64,000 nt of DNA from Alphaproteobacteria bacterium (GCA_031256515.1 JAIRQL010000100.1:122296-186295), one strand, 5' to 3'. Positions 1 to 10,187 are shown, counted from the stretch's first letter. The notes: generated from the sequence alone by a model not told the origin. Numbers and translations are program-made.

Positions 1-1
1 T

Positions 2-277
2 TTAAAAAAATATCCTCATGAGTTATCGCAAGGAGAAAAACAAAAAGTTTTAATAATAAGAGCTAGCCTTTTAAAATGTTACAAAATTCTTTTAGATGAA
101 CCAACCGCTAATATGGATACTCTCAGTGAACAAAATATTATAAACTTTCTTTTACAATTACAAAATAAATACTCTATAGATATTGCTATAGTTAGCCATT
201 CGCAAGGATTACTTAAAACCCTGCAAAATAAAGCTAACTATATTATAAATTTTAATAAAAATAGTAAACTAAAATAA
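2..277 (+). CDS. ABC transporter ATP-binding protein, C-terminal fragment (5' end outside window)
   Basis: Frame 2 translates as LKKYPHELSQGEKQKVLIIRASLLKCYKILLDEPTANMD...IAIVSHSQ: ABC signature (LSQGE), Walker B (ILLDEPTA) and H-loop. Not in the ORF track because its start is missing. Confidence 0.85.
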   Translation, partial: LKKYPHELSQGEKQKVLIIRASLLKCYKILLDEPTANMDTLSEQNIINFLLQLQNKYSIDIAIVSHSQGLLKTLQNKANYIINFNKNSKLK

Positions 278-1046
278 TTATTCCTAATAAAATACGATAT
301 ATCATAAAGGCTTTAAAGCTAAATCTTTTAACAAACTCTAGTAAAAATTTAATTACTAAAAGCCCAAAAATAAAAGAAAAAACAATCCCTAAAACAAAAT
401 CAAAAACAGCAAAATTAGAATTACCAATGTCAAATAAAGTTAAAACTGCTGCTCCTAAAATAGAAGGAATAGATATTAACATACCATATTTAATAGTAGC
501 AATTTTATCTATCTGTAGTAATCTTCCCATAGTTATACAAATTCCCGAACGGCTTACACCAGGTATTAAAGCTAGGGCTTGGGCTATACCGATTAAAAAC
601 CCTTGTTTAACCGATATACTATAAAGGTCAGTTTTCTGTGGAGATTTTATATCTATAATATATAATAAAATCCCAAAAAATATTAAGTTAAAAGCAATAA
701 TCGGGATAATTCTAAAGTTATCTACTAAATTATAATGGATAAGCACAAATCCAAAAACTACTGCTGGAATAGTAGAAGCAATTATTTGAAAAACTAATCT
801 AGGTTTTTTTTCTTTACCAGTAATAAATTTTAGGGAGTCTTGTAATAAAATTAAAACCTCTTTATAGAAAAACACCATAATTGCAAGGATAGTTCCTAAA
901 TGCAAGGCTACATCAAAGGCAAGAGATCCCTCTTGATCTATTTGTAAAATATTTTGAAAAATTACAAGATGCCCCGAAGAACTGATAGGTAAAAATTCGG
1001 ACATTCCTTGTACGAAACTTAAGATTAGTATATTTAAAAATTCCAT
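252..1046 (-). CDS. uppP: Undecaprenyl-diphosphatase (BacA/UppP)
   Basis: MEFLNILILSFVQGMSEFLPISSSGHL and PGVSRSG motifs. Confidence 0.95.
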   Translation of the reverse strand: MEFLNILILSFVQGMSEFLPISSSGHLVIFQNILQIDQEGSLAFDVALHLGTILAIMVFFYKEVLILLQDSLKFITGKEKKPRLVFQIIASTIPAVVFGFVLIHYNLVDNFRIIPIIAFNLIFFGILLYIIDIKSPQKTDLYSISVKQGFLIGIAQALALIPGVSRSGICITMGRLLQIDKIATIKYGMLISIPSILGAAVLTLFDIGNSNFAVFDFVLGIVFSFIFGLLVIKFLLEFVKRFSFKAFMIYRILLGIIILVYYFY

Positions 1047-1056
1047 GATGTACTCT

Positions 1057-1821
1057 TTAGATTAAAGTATTAGTATAGCTACCTATAAATTTTATTTTGT
1101 TTTGTGGAATTTGCAATTGTTTTTCTAACTCCATTACCGATAACTTTGATTTTATTAATAAATGAGTAGGGGTTTTATCTAGTATTTCTAAGTTAATATC
1201 TAGTGTAATATTTATAGTTTTTTCTATAATATAAAGTAAATTCTCACTAAAAATATCTTGATTGTTAAGGGATAAAATAAAACCTTTAGCATTTCCAAAA
1301 GTTTTAATTCCTCCTAAATAAGGTAGTTGAAAATTTATTTTTATATTATTATACTCTTCTTCTAATAGTAAAGTCCACCATTTGATGGGAGAGTCTTTAA
1401 AATCTGGTAAAACTATACACTCAGTATTTTTAGCTATTAATTCATTAAGTATAGATGGAATATCTTCACATACTTCTAAATTAACTGTACCACTAAAATG
1501 GTCTTTAGTTATTTCCCATAAGTTAAAATTTCTATAAATAATAATTTTTAAATTTCCTTCTATATAAAGAGTTGCTGAAATTATTTCTCGCCAAATTTTT
1601 TGCATAAAATTAGACTTATACAAACCAAAATCTTGCTTGGCAATTTTTTTTGCCATTTCTACTTCTCTTTTAAAGGCAATTTTGTAATCCCAAGATTCCT
1701 TAACTCTTTTAACTTTAGGAACAATAAAACTTCTCTTTCTTAAAAGTTTAAAAAGAGCCTTATCTATATTATTTATAGCTTTTCTTAGAGGGATGAGTTT
1801 ACTTATTTTATTTTTTATCAT
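1057..1821 (-). CDS. Chorismate mutase-like protein with C-terminal extension
   Basis: N-terminal LRKAINNIDKALFKLLRKRSFIVPKV...REVEMAKKI resembles an AroQ-type chorismate mutase helix; the rest is unassigned. Confidence 0.6.
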   Translation of the reverse strand: MIKNKISKLIPLRKAINNIDKALFKLLRKRSFIVPKVKRVKESWDYKIAFKREVEMAKKIAKQDFGLYKSNFMQKIWREIISATLYIEGNLKIIIYRNFNLWEITKDHFSGTVNLEVCEDIPSILNELIAKNTECIVLPDFKDSPIKWWTLLLEEEYNNIKINFQLPYLGGIKTFGNAKGFILSLNNQDIFSENLLYIIEKTINITLDINLEILDKTPTHLLIKSKLSVMELEKQLQIPQNKIKFIGSYTNTLI

Positions 1822-1870
1822 TTTAATTTATAATCTATTGTTATCTAAGTTTAAATTACAGGAGATGTAA

Positions 1871-2632
1871 ATGCAATGGACTTTTACAAAAATACTAAAA
1901 GATAATTATTCTTGGGTTATTTATAACGACAAAAAAGAAGCTATTGTTATTGATTGTGGCGAATATAAGCCCATATTAAATTTATTAAAGAAAAACGATT
2001 TATCATTAAAGTATATTTTAATTACTCATGCTCATTATGATCATATTGCCCAAACTGATGAGTTAAGGCAAGCAACTGGTGCTAAAGTAATTGGAAATAA
2101 GCACTTCACAGAAAGATTACCAAAATTAGACATGGAAATAGAAGGTGGCGATGAAATAACCTTACTTGATGAAAAAATTAAGGTATTTGCTACACCAGGT
2201 CATTGTGCCGATCATATTATTTTTTATTTTGAAGAAAGCAAATTACTTTTTGTAGGAGACTTTATATTTTCATTAGGATGTGGCAGAGTTTTTGAGGGTG
2301 ATCCCTCTAATATGGTAAACTCTTTTAATGTTCTTAAAGGATTTCCACCACAAACTTTAGTATTTCCATCGCACGAATATACAAAATCTAATTTAGAGTT
2401 TACCAAATCTTTAGGATTTTTTGATTTAGGTGAAAGAGAAAGATTCATTCTAGAAAATGAAATAACTCTACCAACTGTCCTAGAATTTGAGTTTCGCTGT
2501 AATCCCTTTTTAAACCTTCATAACGAAGATTTTAAACAGCATGTATTGCACAACCAAACTATGGATTCTGTATCTTTCTTTGCTTTTTTAAGAGAAATTA
2601 AAAATACTAAAACAAAATTAATAGGTGGATAG
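1871..2632 (+). CDS. gloB: Hydroxyacylglutathione hydrolase (glyoxalase II)
   Basis: Metallo-beta-lactamase motif THAHYDHIAQTDELR; TPGHCADHIIFYF; FPSHEYT. Confidence 0.92.
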   Translation: MQWTFTKILKDNYSWVIYNDKKEAIVIDCGEYKPILNLLKKNDLSLKYILITHAHYDHIAQTDELRQATGAKVIGNKHFTERLPKLDMEIEGGDEITLLDEKIKVFATPGHCADHIIFYFEESKLLFVGDFIFSLGCGRVFEGDPSNMVNSFNVLKGFPPQTLVFPSHEYTKSNLEFTKSLGFFDLGERERFILENEITLPTVLEFEFRCNPFLNLHNEDFKQHVLHNQTMDSVSFFAFLREIKNTKTKLIGG

Positions 2633-2651
2633 CTTAAGGATTTGATATTAA

Positions 2652-2683
2652 ACTGCTCGGATAGTTTGGTTTATCCGAGCAGT
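2652..2683. terminator. Hairpin between convergent gloB and deoD, possible bidirectional terminator
   Basis: ACTGCTCGGATA / TATCCGAGCAGT, perfect 12-bp stem with 8-nt loop; no strong T-tract. Confidence 0.6.
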
Positions 2684-2692
2684 ACAATTATA

Positions 2693-3391
2693 CTAAGCAC
2701 AGGCGAGGGCGATTTTCATCATATCGGTGAAAGTTTTTTCTCTATCCTCAGAAGATAAAGCCTCGTGAGTTCTAATATGGTCGGATATGGTAAGCAAAGC
2801 TAAAGCCTTAGCTCCAAACTCCGCAGCTACTCCAAAAAGTCCGGCAGCTTCCATTTCTACACATAAGATTTTCATTTTTTCCATTAAAGCAAAGGCTTCA
2901 AAATTTGGAGTATAGAATAAATCTGCACTAAAACATTGTCCTACTTTTGCAGGGATATTAAGAGATTTAGCAGCATTATAGGCTTTTAAAGTAAGCTCAA
3001 AATCAGCTGTAGCTGCAAAATCAAAACCACCAAGTCTTTGGCGATTAACTCCTGAATCGGTAGAAGCACCATTAACAATAATAACATCTCTTAATTTTGT
3101 ACCAGTTAAACCGCCTGCTGAACCAACTCTTATAATATTTTTTACACCATATTCGGTAATAAGTTCTTTAGCATAAATAGAACAAGATGGAATTCCCATC
3201 CCGCTACCCATAACTGATACTTTTTTACCTTGATAACTACCTGTAAAACCTAACATATTACGAACATTAGTAATCTCAGTAGCATTTTCTAAAAAGTTTG
3301 TTGCAATAAACTTAGCTCTTAGTGGATCGCCAGGTAATAAAACGGTTTCAGCAAAAGCATTGTCTTTAGCATTAATATGTGGTGTAGTCAT
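2693..3391 (-). CDS. deoD: Purine-nucleoside phosphorylase
   Basis: [30 protein letters not shown]...[27 protein letters not shown]. Confidence 0.95.
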   Translation of the reverse strand: MTTPHINAKDNAFAETVLLPGDPLRAKFIATNFLENATEITNVRNMLGFTGSYQGKKVSVMGSGMGIPSCSIYAKELITEYGVKNIIRVGSAGGLTGTKLRDVIIVNGASTDSGVNRQRLGGFDFAATADFELTLKAYNAAKSLNIPAKVGQCFSADLFYTPNFEAFALMEKMKILCVEMEAAGLFGVAAEFGAKALALLTISDHIRTHEALSSEDREKTFTDMMKIALACA

Positions 3392-3410
3392 TACTCTTCT
3401 CCCTATATGT

Positions 3411-3514
3411 AAAATTGAATATTGTTGATTTCTGCTTTGTCGGGTTGCCCTTCATGTATTGATTATACACTACAGGGCAACCCTTCTCGCATAAACCTAA
3501 CACTATTCAATTTT
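3411..3514 (+). repeat. Nested palindromic element, copy E1
   Basis: Outer AAAATTGAATATTGTT / AACACTATTCAATTTT (15/16); inner GGGTTGCCCT / AGGGCAACCC (10/10); centre TGTAT-TGATT-ATACA. Confidence 0.9.
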
Positions 3515-3589
3515 GTTAAAAACTTAAGTTATAGCAAACTTCCTTAATTTAAACCTAAAAATCTAAAATTAATCTTTTAGTTTAATTTT

Positions 3590-3613
3590 CCACAACAATA
3601 CAAATTGTTGTGG
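3590..3613. terminator. Short hairpin downstream of deoB
   Basis: CCACAACAA-TACAAA-TTGTTGTGG, perfect 9-bp stem; no convincing T-tract on the minus strand. Confidence 0.4.
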
Positions 3614-3646
3614 ATTTTATATTATCAGTTTGTTAAGTAGCTTATC

Positions 3647-4834
3647 TTACAAAAACGATTTACCATGTTTTAGTGTTGGTAAATTTAAAAAACTAGCAAT
3701 GGATTGTGATAGGTCAGAGAAGGTTTCTCTTCTACCAATATCTTTATTTTTAAAATTTTTATTATAAAGTAAAAAAGGTACATGCTCCCGAGTATGGTCT
3801 GTACCAGTCCAAGTAGGGTCATTACCATGGTCAGCTACTATCACAAGTAAATCTTCATCACTTAAAATATTTAATACCTCAGGAAGACGGTTACTAAAAT
3901 ATTCAAGAGCCTCTTTATAACCCTTAACATCTCTACGATGTCCGTATTCGGAATCAAAATCTACAAAGTTTGTAAAAATAATGCTAGCTTCTTTTTCTTC
4001 TTTAACTGTTTTTAAAGTATCATCATATAAATTTTTTAAAGTTGAAGATTTTATAGATTTAGAAATACCTTGATCAGCAAAAATATCGGCAATTTTACCA
4101 ATAGATACTACTCTTTTACCATTTTCTACTGCTACATCTAGTAAGGTTTTTTCGTGAGGTTTAATAGAATAATCTTTACGATTACCAGTTCGTTTAAATT
4201 CACCTTTTTTTTCACCAATAAATGGACGGGCAATTACTCTGCCAATATTATATTGATAAAGCTCTTCTCTAGCAATTTTACAAAGAGTATATAGTTTCTC
4301 TAAGCCAAAGTGTTCCTCATGAGCGGCAATTTGAAATACACTATCAGCAGAAGTATAAAAAATAGGTTTACCAGTTTTGATATGCTCTTCGCCAAATTCG
4401 TCTAAAATTACAGTACCAGAAGAAATACAATTTCCTAAGGAATCCTCTAAATTAGCTTTTTTTAAGATAGTTTCTAATAATTGTGGTGGAAATACTGGAG
4501 TATCATGAAAATAACCCCAATCAAAAAGTACAGGACAACCCATAAGTTCCCAATGTCCGCTAGGAGTATCTTTGCCATTGCTAATTTCTACTCCATAACC
4601 GTAAATAGCATGAGGATTTAAAGCAACAGATGGTAGTATTGCTTGATTAGCCTCTGCACTACTAGCTTTAAGAGAATGAATTATTCCTAAAGAAGCAAGA
4701 TTATCTATATTAATTTGGGGATATTTTTTAATAATATGTAATAAAGTATTAGAGCCAACATCGCCGTATTTATCGGCATCGTGTGAATAGCCAATGCCTA
4801 CAGAATCCATCATTAAAATAATTGCTCTTTTCAT
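3647..4834 (-). CDS. deoB: Phosphopentomutase
   Basis: MKRAIILMMDSVGIGYSHDADKYGDVGSNTL; DHGNDPTWTGTDHTREHVP. Confidence 0.95.
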   Translation of the reverse strand: MKRAIILMMDSVGIGYSHDADKYGDVGSNTLLHIIKKYPQINIDNLASLGIIHSLKASSAEANQAILPSVALNPHAIYGYGVEISNGKDTPSGHWELMGCPVLFDWGYFHDTPVFPPQLLETILKKANLEDSLGNCISSGTVILDEFGEEHIKTGKPIFYTSADSVFQIAAHEEHFGLEKLYTLCKIAREELYQYNIGRVIARPFIGEKKGEFKRTGNRKDYSIKPHEKTLLDVAVENGKRVVSIGKIADIFADQGISKSIKSSTLKNLYDDTLKTVKEEKEASIIFTNFVDFDSEYGHRRDVKGYKEALEYFSNRLPEVLNILSDEDLLVIVADHGNDPTWTGTDHTREHVPFLLYNKNFKNKDIGRRETFSDLSQSIASFLNLPTLKHGKSFL

Positions 4835-4848
4835 TTCTCTTATCCTTT

Positions 4849-4889
4849 AAAAGTTAATCTTTTGGTTTTATCTTAAAATTCTAACTTTT
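4849..4889 (+). repeat. Solo outer-arm palindrome, copy E8 (lacks inner stem)
   Basis: AAAAGTTAATCTTTTGG...AAAATTCTAACTTTT; the left arm matches the E3/E5 left outer arm for 15-16 nt; arms pair imperfectly. Confidence 0.55.
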
Positions 4890-4950
4890 ATTTAAAATTA
4901 AGTCATTTGAGTTTAATTATCTTTAATATCTTAAATTTTTACTCAATATC

Positions 4951-7404
4951 CTACATTATCTTTGTAAAATTGCCTTTATTTTCGGGTTCTTTATTTTTTT
5001 TCTCAATAGGAGATTCTTTATTTTCTGTTTTAGGAATCTCTAGCCATTTCTTTTGAATTTTGCCATATATGCTAGACTCTGGATATTTACCATCGCTATC
5101 AGGAGTACCTGCAGCAATTCCTGTAAGGATTTCAATACCTTCATCAGCATGAGATATAGCATAAATATTAAACAAATTCTTCTCAATAGCTTCTCTAACT
5201 TCATCGGAAAGCATTAAATCTGGGATATTAGATTTTGGAATTATTACTCCATGCTCACCAGTTAGTCCGTTATTTTTGCATATTTTAAAGAATCCTTCAA
5301 TTTTATGATTAACTCCACCAATAGCTTGAATTCTACCTTTTTGATCCATAGAGCCAGTTACTGCAAAATTTTGTTTTATTGGTACATTAGATAAAGCCGA
5401 GAGTAAGGCATAAAGCTCGGTTGAGGTAGCACTATCACCATCAATAGGACCATAAGATTGTTCAAAAACGATACTAGCTGAAAAACCCAATGGATATACT
5501 TGTCCTAAGCGAGAATTTAAGAATGATTGTAAAATCATAATTCCCTTATGATGGATAGCTCCAGAAAGAGCCACAACTCTTTCAATATCCACAACCCCAT
5601 TTTTGCCTTTATAAACACTGGCACTTATTCTTTGTGGTTGTCCGAACATAAAATCATTGATAGAAAAAACAGATAAGCCATTAACCTGACCTACTTCACT
5701 ACCATTTGTTTCTACCAAAATGATTTTTTTATTAATGAATTTTTCCATAGATTCCGAAAACTTACCAGAGCGATCTCTTTGCATTTTATAGGCTTCGGCA
5801 ACTTCTTTTTCGGTAATAATATTAATTTTTTTTGTTCTTGCTAAATAATTGGCTTCAATCACAATTGATTTAATTTTGGCAAGATTAGCACTTAAAAACT
5901 CTTGCGAATCAGCAAATACAGCCCCTAATTCTACAATCTTAGCGATGGCTTCATTGTTAAAATCTTTAAGTTTATTTTCTTTAATTACAGACTTTATGTA
6001 AGAATAATAAATTAAAGAGTTTTCTTGATTGTAAGGAATTTCATTATCAAAATCGGCAACAATTTTAAATAACTCTTTAAATTCAGGATCATACTGCCAT
6101 AAAGCATAGTAAACATTAGGTTCACCCACAAGAATTATTTTAATATCTAATGGAATCGGTTCAGGCTCTAAACTAACTAATGAACTATTGTAAATAGTAC
6201 TTTCTGGAGTTAGAAACTGGATTTTTCCATCTTTAATAACCTGTTTTAAAGATTCCCAAAGAATTGGGATTTCTAAAAGTTTTATAGCATTAATTAGCAG
6301 ATAACCACCATTGGCTTGATGTAAATAGCCAGCTTTAATATTTGTGAAATCTGTGGATAAAGTTCCCATTTGAGTAGAGTATTCTACTTTACCGAATAGT
6401 TTTCCGTAATTTGGATTATCTAGGTAAATTACTGGAGCCCCTTTGTTATTGCGAACATCTTTACTTTTATCTACAATCACATTAACTTTAAAAACATTCA
6501 TTTGTTTTTCAAAGAACATTTCAGTAAGAAGTTCTTGTCTTTTATCGGCTGATACTTTTTGAGTTGGCAAAAACACCGAATAATTTTCAATAATATGTGA
6601 TAAAAGTTGTTCTAAATAAAGAACCACTTCTCTAGAAGTCGCCCATTTTCTTAATAGTTTAGAAACAAATGGTTTAAGAGTTTTTTCTATTACTTTTTCG
6701 TTATAAGAAGCAATTTTTATTTGTTTTTCTTTTTCATTTAAAGGCAAAGAACTTAAGATTTTTTCTAGCTTTTGTTGAAAAGATTTAATATCAGAAGATA
6801 TTTTATCTTTTTGCTCTACAGATAACTTATTAAAATCTTCTTCACCATAAGGTTTTTTGTCTTTATTAGCTGCCATAATTGAAAAACCATTTTGAGTTTT
6901 AGCAATTAAAAGATTACTCTCGGAAGCCTGCTGACTAAGTTTTTCAAAAGATTGTTGTTGTTTAGCACTTATGCTTTTAGTGATTTCAATGATTTTATTT
7001 TGGTAAGCCTCACCCTCAAAAATTGATGGAATAATAATACTTAAATCCAAAATCATTTTATCAATATGTTTTTTAAAAACTTTTGCCTCACCAGCTGGAA
7101 AAGCAATAGCATTGGGAATTTCTGGGTTTTCAAAGTTATAAACATAAACCCAATCTTTAGGGATAGCCCTATCTTTAGCTTTATTATTTAAAAATTCTAA
7201 AATCAATCTTTTTTTGCCAATACCATCAGCCCCCATTGCAAAAATATTATAACCATTAGAATTAATATTAACTCCCATATTTATGGATTCTAAGGCTCTT
7301 TTTTGTTCAATTCTATTTTTGGTAGTGGTGTCTTTAATATCTTTAAAAATCTCAACAGAACAAGATTTATAAACTTGCTGTATAGATAATTTGAATTTTT
7401 CCAT
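4951..7404 (-). CDS. Lon-related ATP-dependent protease (AAA domain plus S16 peptidase)
   Basis: AMGADGIGKKRLILEF P-loop-like motif; GPIDGDSATSTELYALLSALSNVPIKQNFAVTGSMDQKGRIQAIGGVNHKIEGFF, S16 domain with catalytic Ser/Lys. Confidence 0.9.
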   Translation of the reverse strand: MEKFKLSIQQVYKSCSVEIFKDIKDTTTKNRIEQKRALESINMGVNINSNGYNIFAMGADGIGKKRLILEFLNNKAKDRAIPKDWVYVYNFENPEIPNAIAFPAGEAKVFKKHIDKMILDLSIIIPSIFEGEAYQNKIIEITKSISAKQQQSFEKLSQQASESNLLIAKTQNGFSIMAANKDKKPYGEEDFNKLSVEQKDKISSDIKSFQQKLEKILSSLPLNEKEKQIKIASYNEKVIEKTLKPFVSKLLRKWATSREVVLYLEQLLSHIIENYSVFLPTQKVSADKRQELLTEMFFEKQMNVFKVNVIVDKSKDVRNNKGAPVIYLDNPNYGKLFGKVEYSTQMGTLSTDFTNIKAGYLHQANGGYLLINAIKLLEIPILWESLKQVIKDGKIQFLTPESTIYNSSLVSLEPEPIPLDIKIILVGEPNVYYALWQYDPEFKELFKIVADFDNEIPYNQENSLIYYSYIKSVIKENKLKDFNNEAIAKIVELGAVFADSQEFLSANLAKIKSIVIEANYLARTKKINIITEKEVAEAYKMQRDRSGKFSESMEKFINKKIILVETNGSEVGQVNGLSVFSINDFMFGQPQRISASVYKGKNGVVDIERVVALSGAIHHKGIMILQSFLNSRLGQVYPLGFSASIVFEQSYGPIDGDSATSTELYALLSALSNVPIKQNFAVTGSMDQKGRIQAIGGVNHKIEGFFKICKNNGLTGEHGVIIPKSNIPDLMLSDEVREAIEKNLFNIYAISHADEGIEILTGIAAGTPDSDGKYPESSIYGKIQKKWLEIPKTENKESPIEKKNKEPENKGNFTKIM

Positions 7405-7485
7405 TGCAACCCATTTGTTTTTTATTTAATTTGTTATATTATACATTATAATATCTTAATACACAAATAAGGTTATTAAAAAATT

Positions 7486-9417
7486 ATGATAGAAATTACT
7501 CTTTTAGATGGGTCAAAGTTAAGTTTTGAAAATCCTCCAAGCGGTTTGGATGTTGCTTATAAAATTAGTCCTCGCTTGGCTGAAAATTCTTTTTGCCTAT
7601 ATGTTAATAATGAATTATGGGATTTAAAAAGACTAATCACCTCTAATTCTAAAGTAGAAATTGTTACTAATAAAAATGTAGATGTAGTTTTGCCAATGCT
7701 TAGACATGATATGGCTCATTTATTAGGAGAGGCGATTATGGAGCTTTTTCCTGATACCAAATTAGCCACAGGTCCTGTTATTGAAAATGGTTTTTTTTAT
7801 GATTCGCTACCAAATAAACCTTTTAGTGAAGAAGATTTATTGATAATTGAAAATAAAATGAGAGAGATTGTTGATAGAGCTGAGGATATTGAATATCGTA
7901 TGATTCCAAAGTCTGAAGCAATTGCTTTATATAAAAAGCAAAATCAAGATTTTAAAGTAGAGATTCTTGAGGGTATAGAAGAAGAATTTGTTAGTTTTTA
8001 TAAACAAGGCAACTTTGATGATTTGTGTCGTGGTCCCCACATAGATAACACTAAAAGAATCCCTAAATCGTTTAAATTAACTAAAGTATCAGGAGTTTAT
8101 TGGCAAGGTGATGCTAAAAATCCTATGCTTCAAAGAATTTACGGAGTAGGGTTTTTAACTCAAAAAGATCTTGATAGTTATTTAACCTTACAAGAAGAAC
8201 TAGAGAAAAACGATCATCGTAAATTAGGTAAAGAACTAGATTTATTTCATATGCAAGAAGAGGCAGTAGGCTCGGTTTTTTGGCATGATAAAGGCTGGAG
8301 ATTGTATCGTACTTTAGAAAACTATATCAGGGGTAAACTAGAGAAAAATGGTTATACTGAGGTAAAAACTCCTATGATTCTTGATAGATCGTTATGGGAA
8401 GCCTCAGGACATTGGGATAAATTTGGCGATAATATGTTTGTTATTAATAACAATGATAATACGGTGTTGGCTCTTAAACCTATGAATTGTCCTGCTCATA
8501 TTCAAATTTTTAAACAAGGGCAAAAATCCTATAGAGATTTACCTTTGAGAATGGCAGAATTTGGTTGTTGCCACCGTAATGAACCATCGGGAGCTTTGCA
8601 TGGAATCATGAGAGTTCGGGCTTTTACCCAAGATGATGCTCATATTTTTTGCTCTGCTGATCAAATAGTTTCAGAAACCGTCGCTTTTTGTAATTTATTA
8701 AAAGAAATTTATAAAGAAGTTTTTGGCGATATTGATATTATTGTTAAGTTTTCAGATCGTCCAGAAAAAAGAGCAGGTAGCGATGAAATTTGGGATGAAT
8801 CTGAAAAAGCCCTACATGATGCTGCAACAAAAGCTGGTTTAGATCTTGTTTTAAATAAAGGTGAAGGTGCTTTTTATGGTCCTAAACTAGAATTTGCTAT
8901 TAAAGATTCGCTAGGCAGAGATTGGCAATTAGGGACACTACAAAGTGATTTTGTGTTGCCAAGAAGATTAGGGGCATATTATATTGGTGAAGATGGCAAT
9001 AAACATGCTCCAATTATGCTTCATAGAGCAATATTAGGTTCTCTGGAAAGATTTATCGGGATTTTAATAGAGCATTATAAAGGAAAATTACCATTATGGC
9101 TTTCTCCTATACAAGTATGTGTAATGACAATTTCAAATAAATTTGATGATTATGCAGAGTTAGTATCCTATTTTTTAAAGCAAGCAGGTATTAATGTAGA
9201 ATTAGATACTCGCTATCAAAAAATTAGTTATAAAATTAGAGAGCATACTTTAAATAAAGTTCCTTTAATGCTAATTATTGGCGAAAAAGAAGAAAGTAGC
9301 CGATCGGTTACTTTAAGAATTTTAGGAGAAGAGAAACAAATAAATGTAAGTTTAGAAAATTTTGTGGAAATTCTAAAACAAAATATAGAGGAAAAAAATA
9401 TAAACTTTACAATTTAG
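7486..9417 (+). CDS. thrS: Threonyl-tRNA synthetase
   Basis: TGS domain start, HDMAHLLGEA, MNCPAHIQIFK, RDLPLRMAEFG motifs. Confidence 0.97.
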   Translation: MIEITLLDGSKLSFENPPSGLDVAYKISPRLAENSFCLYVNNELWDLKRLITSNSKVEIVTNKNVDVVLPMLRHDMAHLLGEAIMELFPDTKLATGPVIENGFFYDSLPNKPFSEEDLLIIENKMREIVDRAEDIEYRMIPKSEAIALYKKQNQDFKVEILEGIEEEFVSFYKQGNFDDLCRGPHIDNTKRIPKSFKLTKVSGVYWQGDAKNPMLQRIYGVGFLTQKDLDSYLTLQEELEKNDHRKLGKELDLFHMQEEAVGSVFWHDKGWRLYRTLENYIRGKLEKNGYTEVKTPMILDRSLWEASGHWDKFGDNMFVINNNDNTVLALKPMNCPAHIQIFKQGQKSYRDLPLRMAEFGCCHRNEPSGALHGIMRVRAFTQDDAHIFCSADQIVSETVAFCNLLKEIYKEVFGDIDIIVKFSDRPEKRAGSDEIWDESEKALHDAATKAGLDLVLNKGEGAFYGPKLEFAIKDSLGRDWQLGTLQSDFVLPRRLGAYYIGEDGNKHAPIMLHRAILGSLERFIGILIEHYKGKLPLWLSPIQVCVMTISNKFDDYAELVSYFLKQAGINVELDTRYQKISYKIREHTLNKVPLMLIIGEKEESSRSVTLRILGEEKQINVSLENFVEILKQNIEEKNINFTI

Positions 9418-9428
9418 TATGATTTATA

Positions 9429-9530
9429 TTAAAATTTAATATCTTAGCTTTCTATTTAGTTGTTTTCCTCCTTACATATACTTTATGCTATGGAGTATCT
9501 TCTTAATATAAAGTTCAAGATAAATATTAA
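9429..9530 (+). repeat. Degenerate nested palindromic element, copy E9 (thrS-infC spacer)
   Basis: TTAATATCTTAGCTTTCTATTTAGTTGTTTTCCTCCTTACATATACTTTATGCTATGGAGTATCTTCTTAATATAAAG...AGATAAATATTAA; weak outer arms, CTCC/GGAG inner remnant, CATA/TATG centre, family-like right spacer. Confidence 0.4.
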
Positions 9531-9546
9531 CAAGGAGAGAATTTTT

Positions 9547-10095
9547 TTGGCTGTAAATCCAGATAGAGATAAATTTGATAAAAAAAATAGTAAAGATACT
9601 ACAAGAATTAACGAAGCAATTAAAGTCCCTAAAGTAAGGCTAATTGATGAAAATGGTGATATGATAGGTGTTCTATCAACTAAAGAAGCCCTAGAAAAAG
9701 CCTTTGAAGAAGGTCTTGATTTGGTAGAAGTTAATCCAGAAGGTAATCCTCCAGTTTGTAAAATCCTAGATTATCATAAATATAAATATACTCTCCAAAA
9801 AAGTAAAAAGAAACAAAAAGTAGTTCCTCTAAAAGAACTTTATATCCATTTAAATATTGCCAAAGGCGATTACGATGTAAAACTAAATCAGCTAAAAAAA
9901 TTCTTAGAAGCCAATTCTAAAGTAAAAATAGCCGTAAAGATTCGTGGTCGCGAAATGAGCTATGCCAATAAAGCATTAGAACTATTAAATAAATTTTACG
10001 AAGATATAGGTAAAGAAGAAGGTGCAAAACTAGATGTTGCTCCTAAGGTTGAGGGGAATAATGTGGTTACCATCTTTTCTCCACTAAAAAGCTAA
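9547..10095 (+). CDS. infC: Translation initiation factor IF-3; probable TTG start, not the ATG at 9460
   Basis: VNPDRDKFDKKNSKDTTRINEAIKVPKVRLIDENGDMIGVLSTKEAL...; AAGGAG at 9532-9537, 9 nt before in-frame TTG at 9547. Confidence 0.88.
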   Translation: MAVNPDRDKFDKKNSKDTTRINEAIKVPKVRLIDENGDMIGVLSTKEALEKAFEEGLDLVEVNPEGNPPVCKILDYHKYKYTLQKSKKKQKVVPLKELYIHLNIAKGDYDVKLNQLKKFLEANSKVKIAVKIRGREMSYANKALELLNKFYEDIGKEEGAKLDVAPKVEGNNVVTIFSPLKS

Positions 10096-10187
10096 AAATT
10101 CAATATTGTTGACTGGGAGGTAGCTCATGTATTATTCATACACTTTGTTATCTTCCTCCTAGTATAATCCTAACAATATTGAATTTT
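10095..10187 (+). repeat. Nested palindromic element, copy E2
   Basis: Outer AAAATTCAATATTGTT / AACAATATTGAATTTT (16/16); inner ACTGGGAGGTAG / CTTCCTCCTAGT (10/12 plus one wobble); centre TGTAT-TATTC-ATACA. Confidence 0.9.

Noticed and set aside
252-277. Convergent 26-bp overlap of the ABC ATPase and uppP
   Set aside because: Short 3' overlaps are common in compact genomes; not considered a biological signal on its own.
427-624. 65-aa plus-strand ORF inside uppP
   Set aside because: Antisense shadow ORF fully within a confident CDS; no family resemblance.
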